From positions 88,757,501 to 88,821,500 of the forward strand of contig CM073886.1 of the NCBI GenBank assembly GCA_037176705.1: a stretch of 64,000 nt of DNA, given 5' to 3'. The number at the start of each line of letters is the position of its first letter. The stretch's first letter is position 1. The position numbers were made by a program, and so were the translations under genes. Shown piece by piece: positions 46,729 to 58,350 of the stretch. This stretch comes from Molossus alvarezi (lineage: Eukaryota; Chordata; Mammalia; Chiroptera; Molossidae). Below the pieces are notes generated by a model. That model worked only from the letters and a program-made list of their open reading frames with translations, was not told the origin of the DNA and ran no database searches.

Positions 46729-46932
46729 CTCTAGATCGTTCCCTCCCTTTCCTAAAACACAGTCTCCAGACATTTTTGATCATGGATTTAATCAGTAAAA
46801 CATATGGTCCCATTTATAAATTATATTCATGTACTACTTATGTTGATACTTTGTGCTAGTACATTATGTATCTTACAAAACATAGAACAATAAAAATTAA
46901 AAGAGTGATACAAAATAAATATAATTTTTCTT

Positions 46933-47179
46933 TTTTTAATCCTCACCTGACGATATTTTTCTATTTATCTTGAGATAGAATAGGGGAGAGAGACAGGGAG
47001 AGAGAGAAAGAGAAACATCAATGTGAGAGGGACACATCAACTGGTTTTCTCCCGCAAGACTCTGACCAGGGCTGGGGATGAACCGCAACCGAGGTATGTG
47101 CCCTTGGCTGGAATCGAAACCTCTTCTCATTGGTCCACCGGCCGATGCTCTACTGCTGAGCCAAACTGGCCAGGGCTAG
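46933..47179 (-). mobile_element. VES SINE, antisense, with TSD
   Basis: Starts 'aatcctcacctgacgatatt', ends with head 'gctgagccaaactggccag'. Short duplication 'aatttttctt' at 46923-46932 and 47180-47189. Confidence 0.92.
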
Positions 47180-47280
47180 AATTTTTCTTAATAATTTCCC
47201 CCGCACCCTATTGCATCATCTTGTATACACCCTTGGGTGTTTTACCATGTTCTGGAGGCTCCAACTGAAACAGTTATAAG

Positions 47281-47499
47281 CCAGGCCAGTGTGACTCAGT
47301 GGAATGGTCATCATCCCCTGGACTGAGAGGTCCCAGTTTATTCAGGCCGGGACACGTGCCCGGGTTGTGTTCGATCCCCAGAAGGGGGCATGCAGGAGGC
47401 AGCCTATTGATGTAGCTCTCTCACATGGATGTTTCTCTCTCTCTCTCTCCCTTCCTCTCTCTCTAAAAAAATCAATAAAAACATATTAAAAAATAAAAG
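47281..47499 (+). mobile_element. VES SINE (caataaa-tail type), diverged, with TSD
   Basis: Head 'ccaggccagtgtgactcagt', TCTC body, tail 'aatcaataaaaacat'. Duplication 'acagttataag' (47270-47280) against 'acagttatgag' (47500-47510). The head is more diverged than in other copies. Confidence 0.9.
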
Positions 47500-47639
47500 A
47501 CAGTTATGAGTTGACCAAAGAAAAGTATAGTCCTCTCTAAGAAGCTGTACCCTCCTTTCGACATCATTTGGGGATATGACAACTCAGGCAGTGTCCCCGT
47601 GTTTTTGCGTACTGCTGAGAAGACCATGCAAAAAACACG

Positions 47640-47880
47640 AGCCGGTGCCCAACTGAGGGTCTGGAGACCTGAAATCTAGTCCCAGCCCTATCATTAACCA
47701 GCCCTGTGACTCAGAAGACCATTTAAACTCTCTGAGTTTAATGTTGATGGCAAAAATAATGTTCCTGCCTATTTCTCCTAATTGCTATAAATATCAAACA
47801 AGGTAATAGATTTACAATTTCCTGCCTATTTCTCCTAATTATTATAAACATCAAATAAGGCAATAGATTTACAATCATTT
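47640..47880 (+). mobile_element. MIR containing an internal tandem duplication
   Basis: 'ctgaaatctagtcccagccc', 'ccagccctgtgactcagaag' and 'tgcctatttctcctaattg' follow MIR. The 3' part is duplicated (see 47764-47877). Confidence 0.7.
47764..47877. repeat. Imperfect 57-bp tandem duplication
   Basis: Copy 1 is 47764-47820 and copy 2 is 47821-47877. About five substitutions separate them, so this event is older than the perfect duplications at 10.8 and 39.4 kb. Confidence 0.93.
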
Positions 47881-48174
47881 TGTAAAGGGCAACATGGAAT
47901 AGAAATACAAGGCAATGTTAGTAGTTTTGAGGACCCTGACTGATAGATTATCCCCAACACCAATGTTTGCTGCATCAACAAGCTCATTCTATACAGACTC
48001 ATTTCCCTTTTGCCCACCCCAACCATATAAATGCTGAAAATCCAAGCCTTTTATTTAGAATTTTAGCAAATAACTTTTAATTTTCTTTTTTTATGTTTTA
48101 GGAACATAGTAGGTAAGAAACAGAGAAAATTTTTAGAGTTGGAGAAATGTAAAAGGTCAGGTCAGCTATAAGAA

Positions 48175-48305
48175 TGTTTTCTGTGTGAAGACAGCAAAGC
48201 TCAGAGAGCTGAGTGATTGTCCCAGGATCACACAGCTGGGGACAGAGCCGCATCCGGACCTGTGCTCCTGTTTTGGAATCTGTGTTTTTCCCATCACGCA
48301 GCTAT
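48175..48305 (-). mobile_element. MIR, antisense
   Basis: 'gcaaagctcagagagctgag' and 'gtcccaggatcacacagctg' followed by 'gggacagagccg' are the reversed MIR core. Confidence 0.75.
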
Positions 48306-49034
48306 GATCCCGTCCCGTCCTTGAATGCTGACGTGCAGGGCTGCTAAACTCCATCACAGTTCTCCTTACGCACATCAGCTGTGTGCTTCTCTCACAAGCA
48401 AGTCAGGTCCTGACGAAATCTAGTCTATGTCTATTCTCCATCACAAAAGGTTTTCTCCCTTTTCCCTTTTCCATCTTTAAGTCTTACAAGTCAATCCGGG
48501 GCTCCAAACTGTCCCCACATCTTTCTTACTTTTATTCGACTCCTACTCTGATGGCTCTGTGAGCTTTCAGTGGTGGTTTTGTGGCTGTTGTTTGGTCAGG
48601 AGAGGACTGTGGAGTGGATGGCCAGAGGTGGTGGCACCGAACCTGTCCCGGAAGGTGTCTTTCTTTTTCAAAGGGCTAACAGTTGTTGTGGGAGACACTC
48701 GCAGAAGTCTCACACCAGAAGTAGGCGTGAATGTTTTGGAAAGTAGAATTGAGAAAAGGGAGGAAGGGAAGACAGGAGCAGAGGCTGGTCAAATGATGGG
48801 TAACCTTCCTTAGGCTGTTTCCTCTCTAGAGTGTATTCCTGTAGTCAGGAGGGCCTCCCTTTTCCTCTTCCTCTTCCTCCTTCTCCCTTTTTCTTCCTTA
48901 GGCTCCAGCCTCCCCACACAAGGCAAAACAACCAACCAACCAACCAACCAACCAACCACCAACCAACCAACCACCAAACAACAGCGAAAATAGTCTCTGA
49001 TTTCATGTGAATTTGTGCTCATGCTACATTTTCT
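48306..49034. other. Unique sequence with simple repeats
   Basis: Contains a pyrimidine-rich patch (about 48855-48900) and the CCAA repeat. No gene was recognised. Confidence 0.55.
48929..48976. repeat. (CCAA)n microsatellite
   Basis: About eleven CCAA units with two single-base interruptions. Confidence 0.95.
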
Positions 49035-49035
49035 T

Positions 49036-49240
49036 TTTTTACGTTAAGAACTTTTTTTTCAATGACAGTTGACATTTAATATTATTTTATATTAGTTTCA
49101 GGTACACAGCATACTGGTCAGACAATTATAAAATTTATAAAGTGATCCCTCTGATAATTCTAGCGCCCACCTGGCACCATACATAGTGACATTTTCAATG
49201 GGTCCCATTTTACCCTACCTGAGTTATTTCTAGGTATTTA
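49036..49240 (-). mobile_element. L1 3' UTR end, antisense
   Basis: 'gacagttgacatttaatatt', 'ttagtttcaggtacacagc' and 'tataaagtgatccctctgat' are the reversed 3' tail of L1MA/L1MB-type elements. Confidence 0.75.
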
Positions 49241-50560
49241 ATGGAAATACTCTCCATGACTAAGATATATTAAATCTCAGGATCCATGTTTCCATTACAA
49301 TAGGATAAAAATAAGAGAATCCATTTAACAAAATGTCTTTAAATGAAACCTTCCCCCAAGTCGACACTATAAGATGAAGCAGCCAGAGACCCAAAGCAAA
49401 GCGCTGGTAAGATTTTTGTGTGATTTCCATTCATCTTGACTCTGTTCTCATAAAATGTCCACTTGGTGTGCAGTAGGGACAGAGTGCAAATAACCAGATC
49501 ACCAATGCAACTTTTGAGAACAAAGAAAAATGAATGTATACTGTAACCAGTTTGTCTTTCAGGGTTATTGGACCACTTCAGTATTCACGTGACTCTGGTT
49601 TGTGCATGGAAGAAAGGCCAATATTTTCTAATTTGTTCCCCCCCGCTCAGGTGGGGACCTGGGTATTATATAGTATATTTGAAATCAAGGTACCAGCAAG
49701 GCCACTAGTACAGAGCAGGTGTATCATAAGTAATTACTAACCTTAACTGACTGGTATTCAGAACCAGGAAAACCACAGTCAAAAAGCTGAAATGTTTTTC
49801 TTTGTCTAAATGTTAATGTTAAATACCATGTGAGCTCAACCTTTCAAAAAAAGGAATTAGAAAATTATGAGTTTGAGGAGGGGAGGCAGGACAGCAGATG
49901 TCAGCCTCTTGAGAGCTAGTCCCAAACATTGCAAAAGGGAAACAAATGGCAGGCCAGCGTTTCCTGGGGTGTCACGGAGTCCTGTGATGGGAGGTTTGCT
50001 AGACAGTCACCGAGAGGAGGCGGGCCTTGCCAAGAAGATAGAAGAAAGAGGGGTAGACCAGGTCGTGCCTGCAGGGGCCGGGATTGCCCACCCATCATCT
50101 TCTCTTCCGTCGCTCCCATTCCAGACCCATATGTTGGCTCTCAGGGCAGTGAGGGTACAGGCTGAACTCGCCAGGCTCACCCCAATGGAGTTTGCTGAGG
50201 GAGGAGAAGGGAAGAATGAGTCCTTGCTTCTTCACTTCTCAGTCCTCCATTCCTGCCAGAAATTAAAAATTTGGGATGGCAAGGAAACAATCTTTCTGAC
50301 TACTAAGCTCTGGAATAGCATCCACTATGGTCCAAACATTTCCGCTGGCATTTATTAGGGAAGATTTTTGCTCTGAAGCCACACATGCCCTTACGTGTAC
50401 CTGTGTGTGCATATTCATGGGTGTTCATGCATGTGCATAAGTGTGTGTGTGTGTATGTGTGTTGTTTGGGAAGTGGTCAACTTTAACCTTAAGCCAGATT
50501 CATAGTACTAATAAAAATTCTTAACTTCTTATGGTAACTAGGTTCACACTGAAGCACTTT
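49241..50560. other. Unique sequence
   Basis: A 163-codon plus-strand open frame (49867-50358) has no recognisable domain or splice context. A short (GT)n run lies at 50441-50463. No repeat family was recognised. Confidence 0.5.
50441..50463. repeat. Short (GT)n microsatellite
   Basis: About ten GT units with one interruption. Confidence 0.9.
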
Positions 50561-50564
50561 TCTT

Positions 50565-50831
50565 TATTTTATTTATTTATTTATTTTTATCCTCACCGGA
50601 GGACATTTTTCCATTTTTTGTTCAGGTAGAGTGGGGGGGAGAGAGAGGAACAGAGAGAGAGAGAGAGAAACATCGATGTGAAAGGGACACATCGAGTGGC
50701 TGCCACCCGCACAACCGACCAGGGCCGGGGACAAACTGCAACCGAGGTACATGCCCTTAGCGGGAACCGAACCCAGGTCTCTTCGGACTGCAGGCCGACG
50801 CTCTAACCGCTGAGCCAAACCGGCCAGGGCT
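50565..50831 (-). mobile_element. VES SINE (gtgaggata-tail type), antisense, with TSD
   Basis: Full-length reverse VES with a (TTTA)n tail. Duplication 'gaagcacttttctt' (50551-50564) against 'ggagcacttttctt' (50832-50845), one mismatch. It forms an inverted pair with the copy at 51106-51368. Confidence 0.95.
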
Positions 50832-51105
50832 GGAGCACTTTTCTTATTATAAGTAATTGGTAAAATTTCTAAGATCATGTATTTGAACACAAGGTAAAAT
50901 AATCAGCCAAACAACAGCAAAAACTTACCTTCAAGGCTCTGTTTACGTTATAAAAGAGTTCACAACACAAGCCATGTTTTAAAACTGACTCACATTTATT
51001 TTATAGGAGACCTAGCAGATACCTTCTGCCTATCTTGATCAAATCTTTTTGTTTTCTGTTATTTCATCATTTCAAGACCTTTACTCTTTCCTTTAAAGAT
51101 CCTCA

Positions 51106-51368
51106 AGAGCCCTGGCCAGTTTGGCTCAGCGGTTAAAGCGTCGGCCTGCGGTCCTGAGAGACCCGGGTTCGGTTCCCGCTAAGGGCACGTACCTCAGTTG
51201 CAGTTTGTCCCCCACCCTGGTTGGTCGTGCGGGTGGCAGCCACTCGATGTGTCCCTTTCACGTCGATGTTTCTCTCTTTCTCTCTCTCTTCCTCTCTCTC
51301 CCTCCCACTCTATCTGTACAAAAAAATGGAAAAATGTCCTCAGGTGAGGATAAAAATAAATAAATAAA
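51106..51368 (+). mobile_element. VES SINE (gtgaggata-tail type), sense, with TSD
   Basis: Complete VES ending in (ATAA)n. Duplication 'taaagatcctca' at 51094-51105 and 51369-51380; the next four bases (51106-51109) may be flank. By eye, about nine bases in ten agree with the reverse copy at 50565-50831. Confidence 0.94.
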
Positions 51369-51550
51369 TAAAGATCCTCAGGAACCCGACTGAGCTAGTT
51401 TGATAGATCTGTTAACTGGAGCTTGCAGGTGGGATCTCAAGGCTTAGGCGATTTTCAAAACTTTCATAAATATCTTCCAGATATTCAGTGGCCTCAAATT
51501 CACTTACAGCATTGGTGGAGTTGGATGAGAGGAAGGATAAGAGGTCTGGA

Positions 51551-51960
51551 GCTGCTCTGGCCAACACGACAGCCACAGGTGGCCATGAGCACTTAAAATG
51601 CAGACAGTGTGACTGAGGACATTTTAAGTATATTTCGAACAACTTGGGTACATGAATATATTGTTTCAACTTTAATTTTATGAACTCTAACTACAGATCA
51701 TGGATTTCTGATGGAAATCTAGTCTCTGAATTGAGGTGTGCTTAAGTGTAAAACACACACCAAATTCTAACATTTCATTAATGTATACATATTTGCATTG
51801 ATTAAATATGAAAATTATAATATTATGGGCATATTGGGTTGAGTAAAATATATTGTTAACATTCATTTTACCTTTTTCTTTTTACTTTTTGAATGAGACT
51901 ACTAGAAAATTTAAGATGAAGTATTATGGCTCATATTGTGTTTTCACTTGATAGTGCTGG
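51551..51960 (-). mobile_element. hAT-Charlie-type MITE, near full length
   Basis: Ends 'gctgctctggccaacac' and 'acttgatagtgctgg' are complementary remnants of a 'cagtgctgtccaatag' type terminus. Inside, 'gggcatattgggttgagtaa', 'cctttttctttttac' and 'ctactagaaaatttaagatg' match a widespread mammalian hAT MITE. The subfamily was not assigned and no clean 8-bp duplication was found. Confidence 0.7.
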
Positions 51961-51969
51961 TCCAAAGGG

Positions 51970-52655
51970 CAGTTTTGATTTAAATCAAACTATTGTAGTT
52001 TACCCACATGCCTAATCATACCCTTGGCAGTAAAGTTTAATACTTTGTCAAGTATGCTTTTTGTTTTCAAATAGAATTACTGAAATCTTCAAAAGGAAAT
52101 TGAGGTCAGGAAGGAAGAGAAGCCAACAGACAAAAGGCTATCACCAATGAGCTTCCTCCCTGCACAAGCAAAGGCAATTGCTTCTTACTGCAGTGTCAGA
52201 AAGTATAAGTTCTAATACTTGAGTGATATATGTATATGTTCACTGATAGAATCACAGAGAGGTTTACAGATGTGGAATTTGCAACAAAGGTGGAAAGGAA
52301 ATTTCATTCTGACCAGTTTCCATCCCACTGTATGGGAAAAGTTGGAAATGGATGCTACAAGAATACATTCTCATGGTATTGTCAATGGAACTTCGGACTT
52401 ACAGGAAACACATTTCTAATGATATGGTAATTACAGGATGTGTGGGAGAGCAGGGGTCAGAGAGAAAACAGCACTCAAAACATTTCCAAGTCAGAGATTT
52501 GTCTTTGAATATTTTCACTTTTTTTTTTTTTTTAAAGAAGGCTTAGCAGAGCTCCAAGATGAGCTTCTTTTGCAAATAAAAAATCTTACCCATGACATCT
52601 CCAAGAGCAACCCTATCAATCACTATTGGATGTAGTACCCCCTGAATTCTGGCAC
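51970..52655. other. Unique sequence
   Basis: A T-rich run sits near 52518-52533. No gene or repeat was recognised. Confidence 0.5.
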
Positions 52656-52659
52656 CTTG

Positions 52660-53395
52660 GATGCCCGGGGCTCCTCTGCTTCTCACGTGGCATCCGCAAA
52701 CACACATTCATCTATGGTGCCTAGTCTACTTGATAGCTTCATTATTCACCCTCACACAGCGTAGAAATATAACTTAACTTCAACTTAGCATTCACCCTTA
52801 CCTCCCCAACACCCAATCAATCACCCGATCCACAATCTCCCAGTTTTATTCTTTCTTTCCATCCCCATTCGTCACCTCTATTCCAGACCCAATTGCCACG
52901 TAACTCATTCCTCCTAGTCTTCATTATTATTCCTTTGGAATCCATACTTTAAATCTTCCCAAAGCTATCTATCTAAAATTTAAATCATTCCACATCATTC
53001 CCCATTTAAATACATTCAAAACTACACATCCCCTATAGAATTCAGGTTCTTGTGCCAGGGCAACAAGACCTTTAGGCCTGGCACCTACCCACTGACCTCC
53101 ACAACTTCATTGCTGGCTACTTCTTGACTCACACTGTATGATTACATAATACAAACGGTTTATGTAGACCTTATACTATGTTATGACTTTCTGCCTTTGT
53201 TTATACTTGTCCCTCTATCTGAAACACCCAAACATGTTATCAATATAATTATTAAAATTATGTGCTCAATGTCTGTCTCTTCTGCTAAAATAAAAGACCC
53301 ACTAAAGCAGGCACCAGAACGTACTCATCTTTGTACTATCATTACTAATATTAGCTGGCTTTGGGTCAATATTGTTGGAGTGAATTCATCAAAGG
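52660..53395 (+). mobile_element. L2 LINE 3' region, sense
   Basis: 'ttcaggttcttgtgccaggg', 'ggcacctacccactgacctc' and 'ctgcctttgtttatacttgt' with 'atctttgtactatcatt' near the end fit the L2 3' UTR course. Diverged. Confidence 0.55.
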
Positions 53396-53745
53396 GAAGT
53401 GTAGAGGGATTGGCAATGGAAGCCTCTACAGCTATACGGTCAGAGTTTAGACTCTTGGTGCTCTTGCTGTTGACCGAGGCACTGAAATAGAAAGAAAGCA
53501 CTAAAATAACATAGTGGCAGAAGGAGAGTGAGAGGAGAAAGTAGCCACAAGCTGTTGACAATAAACAAACAAACAAATAAATAAGGGAGGGACTTACATA
53601 ATCAGTGACAACACGAGGAGGTACACACTGTCAGCTTGAAATGTGGGCCCTTTACTTTTCTATACTTCTTAGGAAGCATGTGGGCTGGCTAGAACATTTT
53701 CCATCTCTGGACATTTAATTCTACCCTTAAAAAATTGCTTTATTA

Positions 53746-53977
53746 GCCCTGGCCTGTGTGGCTCAACTTGTGCACAGAAGGGTTGCAGGTTCGGTTCCGG
53801 TCAAGGGCATGCACCTAGGTTGCAGGTTTAATCTCCAACCCTTGCAGGGGGTATGGGAGGCAACCAATTGATGTGTCTTTCTCACATCTCTCACATCAAT
53901 CTTTTTCTTTCTCTCTCTCCTTTCCTCCACTCCCTCTAAAAATCAATGGAAAAAATATCCTTGGTTGAGGATTTTTT
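53746..53977 (+). mobile_element. VES SINE, diverged, with TSD
   Basis: Head 'agccctggcctgtgtggctc', B-box 'caggttcggttccgg', TCTC body and a tail mixing 'aatcaatgg' and 'ggttgaggat'. Duplication 'aaaaattgctttatta' (53730-53745) against 'aaaaattgccttatca' (53978-53993). A stretch of the head near the anticodon-like region is missing. Confidence 0.92.
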
Positions 53978-53994
53978 AAAAATTGCCTTATCAG

Positions 53995-55735
53995 ATCTCA
54001 CCTGTATAAAAACAACTGTGGGTTTGGGAGTGTAATTTTCCAAAGTTCAAACAAATCTGGTTGTGTTCATATGCTCAAGATCTGGTATATTTAAGGGCCA
54101 GCCCTTAGGAAGCCAACACATCAACTCTCAGGATGAAGAACAGACAGACCTGAAAGCAATATCCAAATGACTTACACAATGACCCTTTTAAGAAAGTTTT
54201 CTGATGACATTCCCAATTGGTAACCAATGCCTAGTGGCCCACAGTGTGATAGCTGTCCATTTCAATCTAGGAAGATCAAGGGGACCTGGAAGATCAAATT
54301 GACAGTCTTAATTTCTGGCTCCGTACCAAAGGCTCTGTCTAGTTGAGTGGCTAATGGCAAAGTTGGCTTTTTTTAAAGTTCAGTTACAATTACTAGGCAG
54401 TGTGTGCTTAAAGCGTCTAGGGATTCTGACTAACATGTTATCTCATCACTTTATTGAGATACCACTTTCAATGTTATCCAAGTGATTGATCCTCAATAAA
54501 TCTCCATAACGAAGAACTCCTGTTCAGAGGGCAGCCAGTGGGAAGGAGAGCTGCCCCATATAGCCCCTTCTCCCATGTTTGCCTTTGGTCTTATAACTAC
54601 TCATCCTAAGACGAGCTGATGTTATAGCTTGAGCCCTTCCAAGCCAGATGCACAGATGAATGTGCAGATTAACAGCAGGAAAGCACTTCGAAAAAGCTTT
54701 CAAGTCCACTTGAACTTGCGTGGGTTTCACCTGCACTTTGTGAGTCCAAGGTTTATGAAAGAGACAGTGTTTTTGAACCGTGGTGGCTTCTTCAAGGCCT
54801 GAGGACAGGCAGGTATTTCCACACCAAGACATTGAGACGACTGTAGCCCTGGAAAATGAGTACAGCAGTCTCTCCCGCCTTTTCCCACCTTTCTGGTTCC
54901 AGGAAAGAATAGTGTGAGCTGGGACAGCAGGAAGAGGTAGGCAGAGTAGCAGTGACAGGAGAGAGAGCAATGAGGTCAAGACTAATAGCAGAGTAGCAGA
55001 AGGGAGGTGATGATCTGGGAAGAGAAGCAAGTCTGACAACCCTGCATTATGTTGTCAAATGCTAAACCAAGTGAGTGTAACTCCCTTTTAGACTGTGGGA
55101 AAGGGTGATTATGACTGCGCCTGCTTTCCCACATCATTCTCTAGTGATCATACCTCTCCAAATAGTAAGCAGATGAGAGATTACACATGCAGTTGAGCCC
55201 AGATGGAAAGGGCATGATAAAGGTAAAACGATAAGCATTGCCCTAGTACAAGTGCATACATTTAGAAATGAAATTTTTCTTGCAGACATCCTCTTTATAC
55301 CAAACCATGCATTATGAAAGAGTTGCTAATAATTTCTTATGTTACCAGATATTTGTTCTTGTACATAACATCTCAAGTGTGAACGGCAGAAGTGCATACT
55401 TATGTGCCAAATGCCTAATGCATGAAGAAACCAGCTGTTGGTGCTGGCCAGCTGCTGACTTAGATGGGTTCTGAACAGGAAATAAACACCTTGAATAGAA
55501 CACCATGTGGCCTCTGCTGAGCCCCAAGTGGACTGGTGCTGGCAAAATCTCCAAAGGGAAATCTCAGCTGCCAAATTCCCTCTATCCAAACACAAAACCT
55601 CTGCTGCTTGGTCAAAACAGCTGGCTACGGGCAGTGACAAGGACACCAAGGCTCCACCTCCTTGCTATCCTCTAACATTTGTGGAGAGTTGTTAGGTACC
55701 CTGTGGCTATCCTCACACCCCATTTCTTCTCCATG
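53995..55735. other. Unique sequence
   Basis: A 171-codon reverse open frame (54524-55039) starts with a leucine-rich stretch, but I recognise no family and the rest lacks domain-like features. No repeat was recognised. Confidence 0.5.
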
Positions 55736-55739
55736 GGAG

Positions 55740-56230
55740 CTCTCTGGTGAGACCAGTGTACCACTTTGATCTCAGCTCCTAGCACCTTCTCCCTGTGCTC
55801 ATCCGTGCTAGCAACACTGGCCTTCCTGAGGTTCTTTCCAACCTGGCCCTTGCAGTTACTTCCTGCCTCCAACATCTCCATCTGGCCTTTGCAGGGCTCA
55901 CTCCCTGGGTTTGGTGCTGCTGAAATGTTACAACTTCAGAAAGGTTTTCTTTCTCTGGCTGTTTAATCAACCCTCTGATCCACTGCCCTCCTTCCCTACA
56001 CACTCTATCACCTCCCCTCTCTTATTTTTTTGCAAGCAATTTTAACTATCATAACATTCTATTAATCCTTCTTTGGTTATTTTGATGTTGTTGTCTCTGT
56101 CTACAACTAAAATGTAAGATCTATATAGGCATGGGCTTTTACTCTCTTCTTTCCTGATTTCTGATGTTGAGACAGTGCTTGATACATGGGAAGAAAGTAA
56201 CAAACACTGGTTGCCCGATCGAATAAGTGA
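55740..56230 (+). mobile_element. L2 LINE fragment, sense
   Basis: 'ctgtttaatcaaccctctga', 'ctctgtctacaactaaaatg' and 'gacagtgcttgatacatggg' resemble L2 3' UTR blocks. Confidence 0.5.
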
Positions 56231-56880
56231 TAAGAGGAAAATGTGTGGTAAATTGGTTCACTCCACCTCACTCCATTAGACAGACGGGGAGGCGTGATTC
56301 AAACCAGGTCCTTAGATTTCAACTTCTTTGCTATTTCCTGTACACAAGGTTGTCTCTATTGACACTTACATTTGGTTTCAATGTTTATTCTAGGAAAAAA
56401 TAAACTAATCTAGACAGGAATCCTAAGGCACTGTCACCACCCTCATGAATTGGAATCACTCTCATGATTTATTATCAGACATTTTATTTTTAAGCCTCTC
56501 AAAGTGGAAAGCAGCAGTTTCCCTAAGAGAGAAGAGTGAGATCGATGAAGCTTCAAAAAATTGGAGGTGTTTTCAATTAGCTTTTAATAATGAATAATGT
56601 TAAAGGACTCCCAGAGGGTAGAAGGCTCACCATGTCAATGTCGAGTGAACGGATTATAATCCTGGTTGTAGTGTGTTATTCAAATGATGACTTCATATAT
56701 GGGTAATAGTGATGTTGACTCCCCAGATCCCGGCAAGGAATTTTTCATTGAGGTCTGTGACCCTCGTTTTATAACTCTTGTATCTTCCTTGTTACAATAT
56801 CCACATATACAAAAGATTACACACATTCTAAAAACCTTATTCTGTACTTATTAAATAAGCATTAAGCATTTATATTAAGA
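56231..56880. other. Unique sequence
   Basis: No repeat family or gene was recognised. Confidence 0.5.
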
Positions 56881-56881
56881 G

Positions 56882-57122
56882 TTTTTTTTTAATCCTCACC
56901 CAAGGATATTTTTTTATTTATCCTTAGATAGAGTGGGAGAGAAGGAGAGAGAGAGAGAGAAACATCGATGAGAGAGGAACACATCGACTGATTGCCTCCC
57001 ACATGATCCTGGCCAGGGCCCGGCTGAACTGCAGCCGAGGTACGTGACCTTGACCAGAATCGAACCTGTGATTCTTTGGTCCACAGACCAACACTCTACC
57101 TGTTGAGCCAAACAGCCCAGGA
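56882..57122 (-). mobile_element. VES SINE, antisense
   Basis: Starts 'aatcctcacccaaggatatt', GA-rich body, B-box region 'agaatcgaacctgtgattc', head end 'gagccaaacagcccaggac'. It abuts an antisense L1 at 57125. No clean target duplication seen. Confidence 0.9.
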
Positions 57123-57124
57123 CA

Positions 57125-58205
57125 ATCCATTTATCTCTCAATGGACACTTGGGGTACTTCAACCACTTGGCTACTGTGAATAATGCTGCAATCAACATGG
57201 GTGTACAGGTATTTCTTTAAGGATGTTTCTTTTCAGTTCTTTTGAAATATACCCAGAAGTAGAATTGCTGGATCATATGATAATTCAATTTTTAATTTTT
57301 TGAGGAACCACCTTACTTTTTCCATAGCAGCTGTACCATTTTACAATTCCATCCGTAATGCACAAGGGTTCCGATTTATTTACATTTTTACCAAAACTTG
57401 TTATTATCTGGGGTTTTAAAAATTATAATAGCCATCCTAGTGGGTATGACATGGTACTTATGGTGGTTTTAATTTGCATTTACCTAATAATTAGTCATGA
57501 ACATCTTTTCCTATGTTTATTGGACATTGTATATCCTCTTTGCAGAAATGTTTATTGTAGTTTTTTGCCCATTTCTAATTAGGTTATTTATTTTCTTGTT
57601 GTTGAGGTGTAGGAGTTGTTTATATACTCCAGATATTAACCCCTTATCAGTGATATAATTTGCAAATATTTTCCCATTCCTTAGGTTGCCTTTTTGCTTT
57701 TCTGTATTCTTTCATGCACAAAAGTTTTTAATTTTTATGTAGATTTTACCTTTCTGTCTGTACTTTTGGTGTCATATCTATGAAATCCTTGCCAAATCCA
57801 GTGTCATGAAACTTTCCCCTTATGTTTTCTTCTAAGAGTTTTATAATTTTAGGTCTTACATTTTGGTCTTTGATCAAGAGTTACTTTTTGTATGTGGTAT
57901 AAGGGCCCAACTTTACTCTTTTGCATATGGATACCCAGCTTCTCCACACCATTTGTTGATGAGATTGTCCTTTCTCCTGTTTACTGGTCTTAGTACCTTT
58001 GTTAAAGATTGACCATAGATGTGAGGGTTTATTTCTGGGCTCTCCATTCTATTCCACCAGTTTATATGTTTGTCTTTATGTCAGTACCACACTGTTTTGA
58101 TTACTGCAGACTTGTATTATGTTTTGAAACCAGAAAGTGTGAGAGCTCCAACTTTGTTATTCTTTTTCAAGACTGTTTTGGTAATGCTTGTCTGCTTAGC
58201 TCTTA
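57125..58205 (-). mobile_element. L1 ORF2 C-terminal part, antisense, ~1.1 kb
   Basis: Continuous reverse L1: 'gaataatgctgcaatcaaca', 'agtagaattgctggatcata', 'taatagccatcctagtggg', 'atgaaatccttgccaaatcc', 'ccacaccatttgttgatgag' and 'ttttgattactgcagacttg'. This covers the C-terminal third of ORF2 into the 3' region. Many stops; inactive. It is the longest uninterrupted L1 piece in the window. Confidence 0.92.
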
Positions 58206-58244
58206 TTTCTTACTCCTCTTTTTCTTTCATTAAAATTTTTCTCA

Positions 58245-58350
58245 TGTTATTGCACCTTTTTCTTTCTTTTTTATTGTTGAAAGTATTACAGATGTCCCCC
58301 TTTTCCCCAATTGACCCCCTCCTTCCTGCTCTCACCCCCACTTTTTAAAA
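58245..58350 (-). mobile_element. Bat-type L1 3' tail, antisense
   Basis: 'ttattgttgaaagtattaca' and 'gatgtccccctttt' are the reverse of the terminal L1 motif seen at 1-330. Very short, 5'-truncated insertion beside the older L1. Confidence 0.85.

Noticed and set aside
49867..50358. 163-codon plus-strand open frame
   Set aside because: No domain, no promoter-like context, and overlapping frames are equally open.
54524..55039. 171-codon reverse open frame with a leucine-rich start
   Set aside because: The hydrophobic start resembles a signal peptide, but the rest has no family resemblance, no splice context and no neighbouring exon.
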